Of a stretch of DNA of 13,945 nt, positions 13,502-13,945 are shown in pieces (the first letter of the stretch is position 1; every line of letters starts with the position of its first letter). Where the stretch lies: contig QHZM01000187.1 of NCBI GenBank assembly GCA_003224665.1, forward strand, positions 1 to 13,945, written 5' to 3'. Both the position numbers and the translations under genes were made by a program. This DNA is from Acidobacteriota bacterium. Lineage in GTDB: Bacteria > Acidobacteriota > Terriglobia > UBA7540. The notes beneath the pieces were generated by a model, which saw only the letters and a program-made list of their open reading frames with translations, was not told the DNA's origin and did no database searches.

Positions 13502-13945
13502 TGCCGCCTGGCGTGTTGACCCCCTGGTCGTGAAGGTATGGGAGCGAGTCGGGGCCTCAAATCCGCGATGGTGCCGTCCTTTTTTATATCTGTTGATTCT
13601 AAGGGACCTATTGGCTTTGTTGGCTGGATTCCCACTCGGCTGGCTCGCTTCTGACTCATCACTTCTCATCCCTGAATCCCAATGCCTGCCCCCCTCATCT
13701 CTGGAAGCGCGACTTGTCATGCGGAGGTCGCCGCGGCGACACTTCGCGGCCCTTCGCACAGGCGATCGAAAAAGCCGCGAACTTAGAAGGCGAGTGCGCG
13801 CTACCCCCGGAGCCGCCACGCCTTTCTGCTCTCCTTGCAGATTCCCTGAGAGACCACATAGCTAGCCTAGTACTCTTGCTCTCCGTTGTCAAGAGGTTTC
13901 AGGGATTCTGTCCCCCGCTTAAGCCAGATAGCGCAGACCCTCCCT

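Larger units (their letters stand above)
13072..13945. other. Non-coding right end of the window
   Basis: No supported gene in 874 bp. Open frames on both strands here are low-complexity and Arg/Ser-rich, without ribosome sites, and several simply translate the repeats. The region holds the M24 promoter, the 11-bp tandem repeat, the 92-bp palindromic element and a 14-bp perfect palindrome GTCGCCGCGGCGAC at 13727-13740. Confidence 0.5.

Noticed and set aside
13864..13892. Promoter-like TTGACA with 17-nt spacing to TAGGCT on the minus strand
   Set aside because: The -35 is perfect but the -10 matches only 3 of 6 positions, and no believable gene follows on that strand.
1..13945. CRISPR array, tRNA, rRNA or insertion-sequence gene
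   Set aside because: No regularly spaced repeats, tRNA-like clover-leaf or TTCRANY box with CCA-type arms, rRNA segments or transposase motifs were seen on reading both strands.

Overview
The window looks like part of a GC-rich chromosome from a free-living Gram-negative-type bacterium. An Acidobacteriota-like origin is my best guess. It rests on the mix of an NtrC-type two-component system, a GAF/HD-GYP protein, RsbV/RsbW-type partner-switching genes, a Tat-exported M24 protein, GTG/TTG starts with strong Shine-Dalgarno sequences, and TATAAT-like -10 boxes. No rRNA or single-copy marker is present, so the taxonomy is inference.

Left part (1-2727). A partial minus-strand reading frame of unknown function runs off the left edge. 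Divergent from it is the most notable gene, at 565-888: a small secreted heavy-metal-associated (MerP/CopZ-like) protein. Its metal motif GMTCxxC is written GMT-TGA-GSC, with a compact hairpin just downstream of the in-frame TGA. It is best read as a selenoprotein with selenocysteine in the metal site; ordinary gene calling would miss or truncate it. A convergent minus-strand outer-membrane-barrel-like protein (1368-2141) follows.

Centre (2728-9384). This is a signalling block on the plus strand. It holds a GAF + HD-GYP protein (probably a c-di-GMP phosphodiesterase) with a large insert in its HD domain. Next comes a membrane histidine kinase whose reading frame is broken at the second transmembrane segment, with its sigma54-type NtrC-family response regulator 12 bp downstream. 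An OmpR-family response regulator follows, and then a soluble protein that looks like a histidine kinase with a ruined ATP site.

Right part (9385-13945). A FliA-type sigma factor has a promoter, a roughly 160-nt structured leader and a near-perfect Shine-Dalgarno. Facing it on the minus strand are a STAS anti-sigma-antagonist and an RsbW-type anti-sigma kinase gene that has lost its ATP-lid region and is frameshifted. Upstream of these lies a Tat-exported M24-family hydrolase with a creatinase-like rather than dinuclear-metal active site. The last 0.9 kb is non-coding, with an 11-bp tandem repeat and a 92-bp palindromic intergenic repeat.

Working together: the NtrC system, the OmpR system, HD-GYP and the sigma/STAS/RsbW set suggest a regulatory island that may control surface, motility or stress functions. 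The selenoprotein and the M24 hydrolase appear to be independent transcription units. Two genes (the histidine kinase and rsbW) carry internal, frame-breaking losses, which may be real decay or assembly errors.
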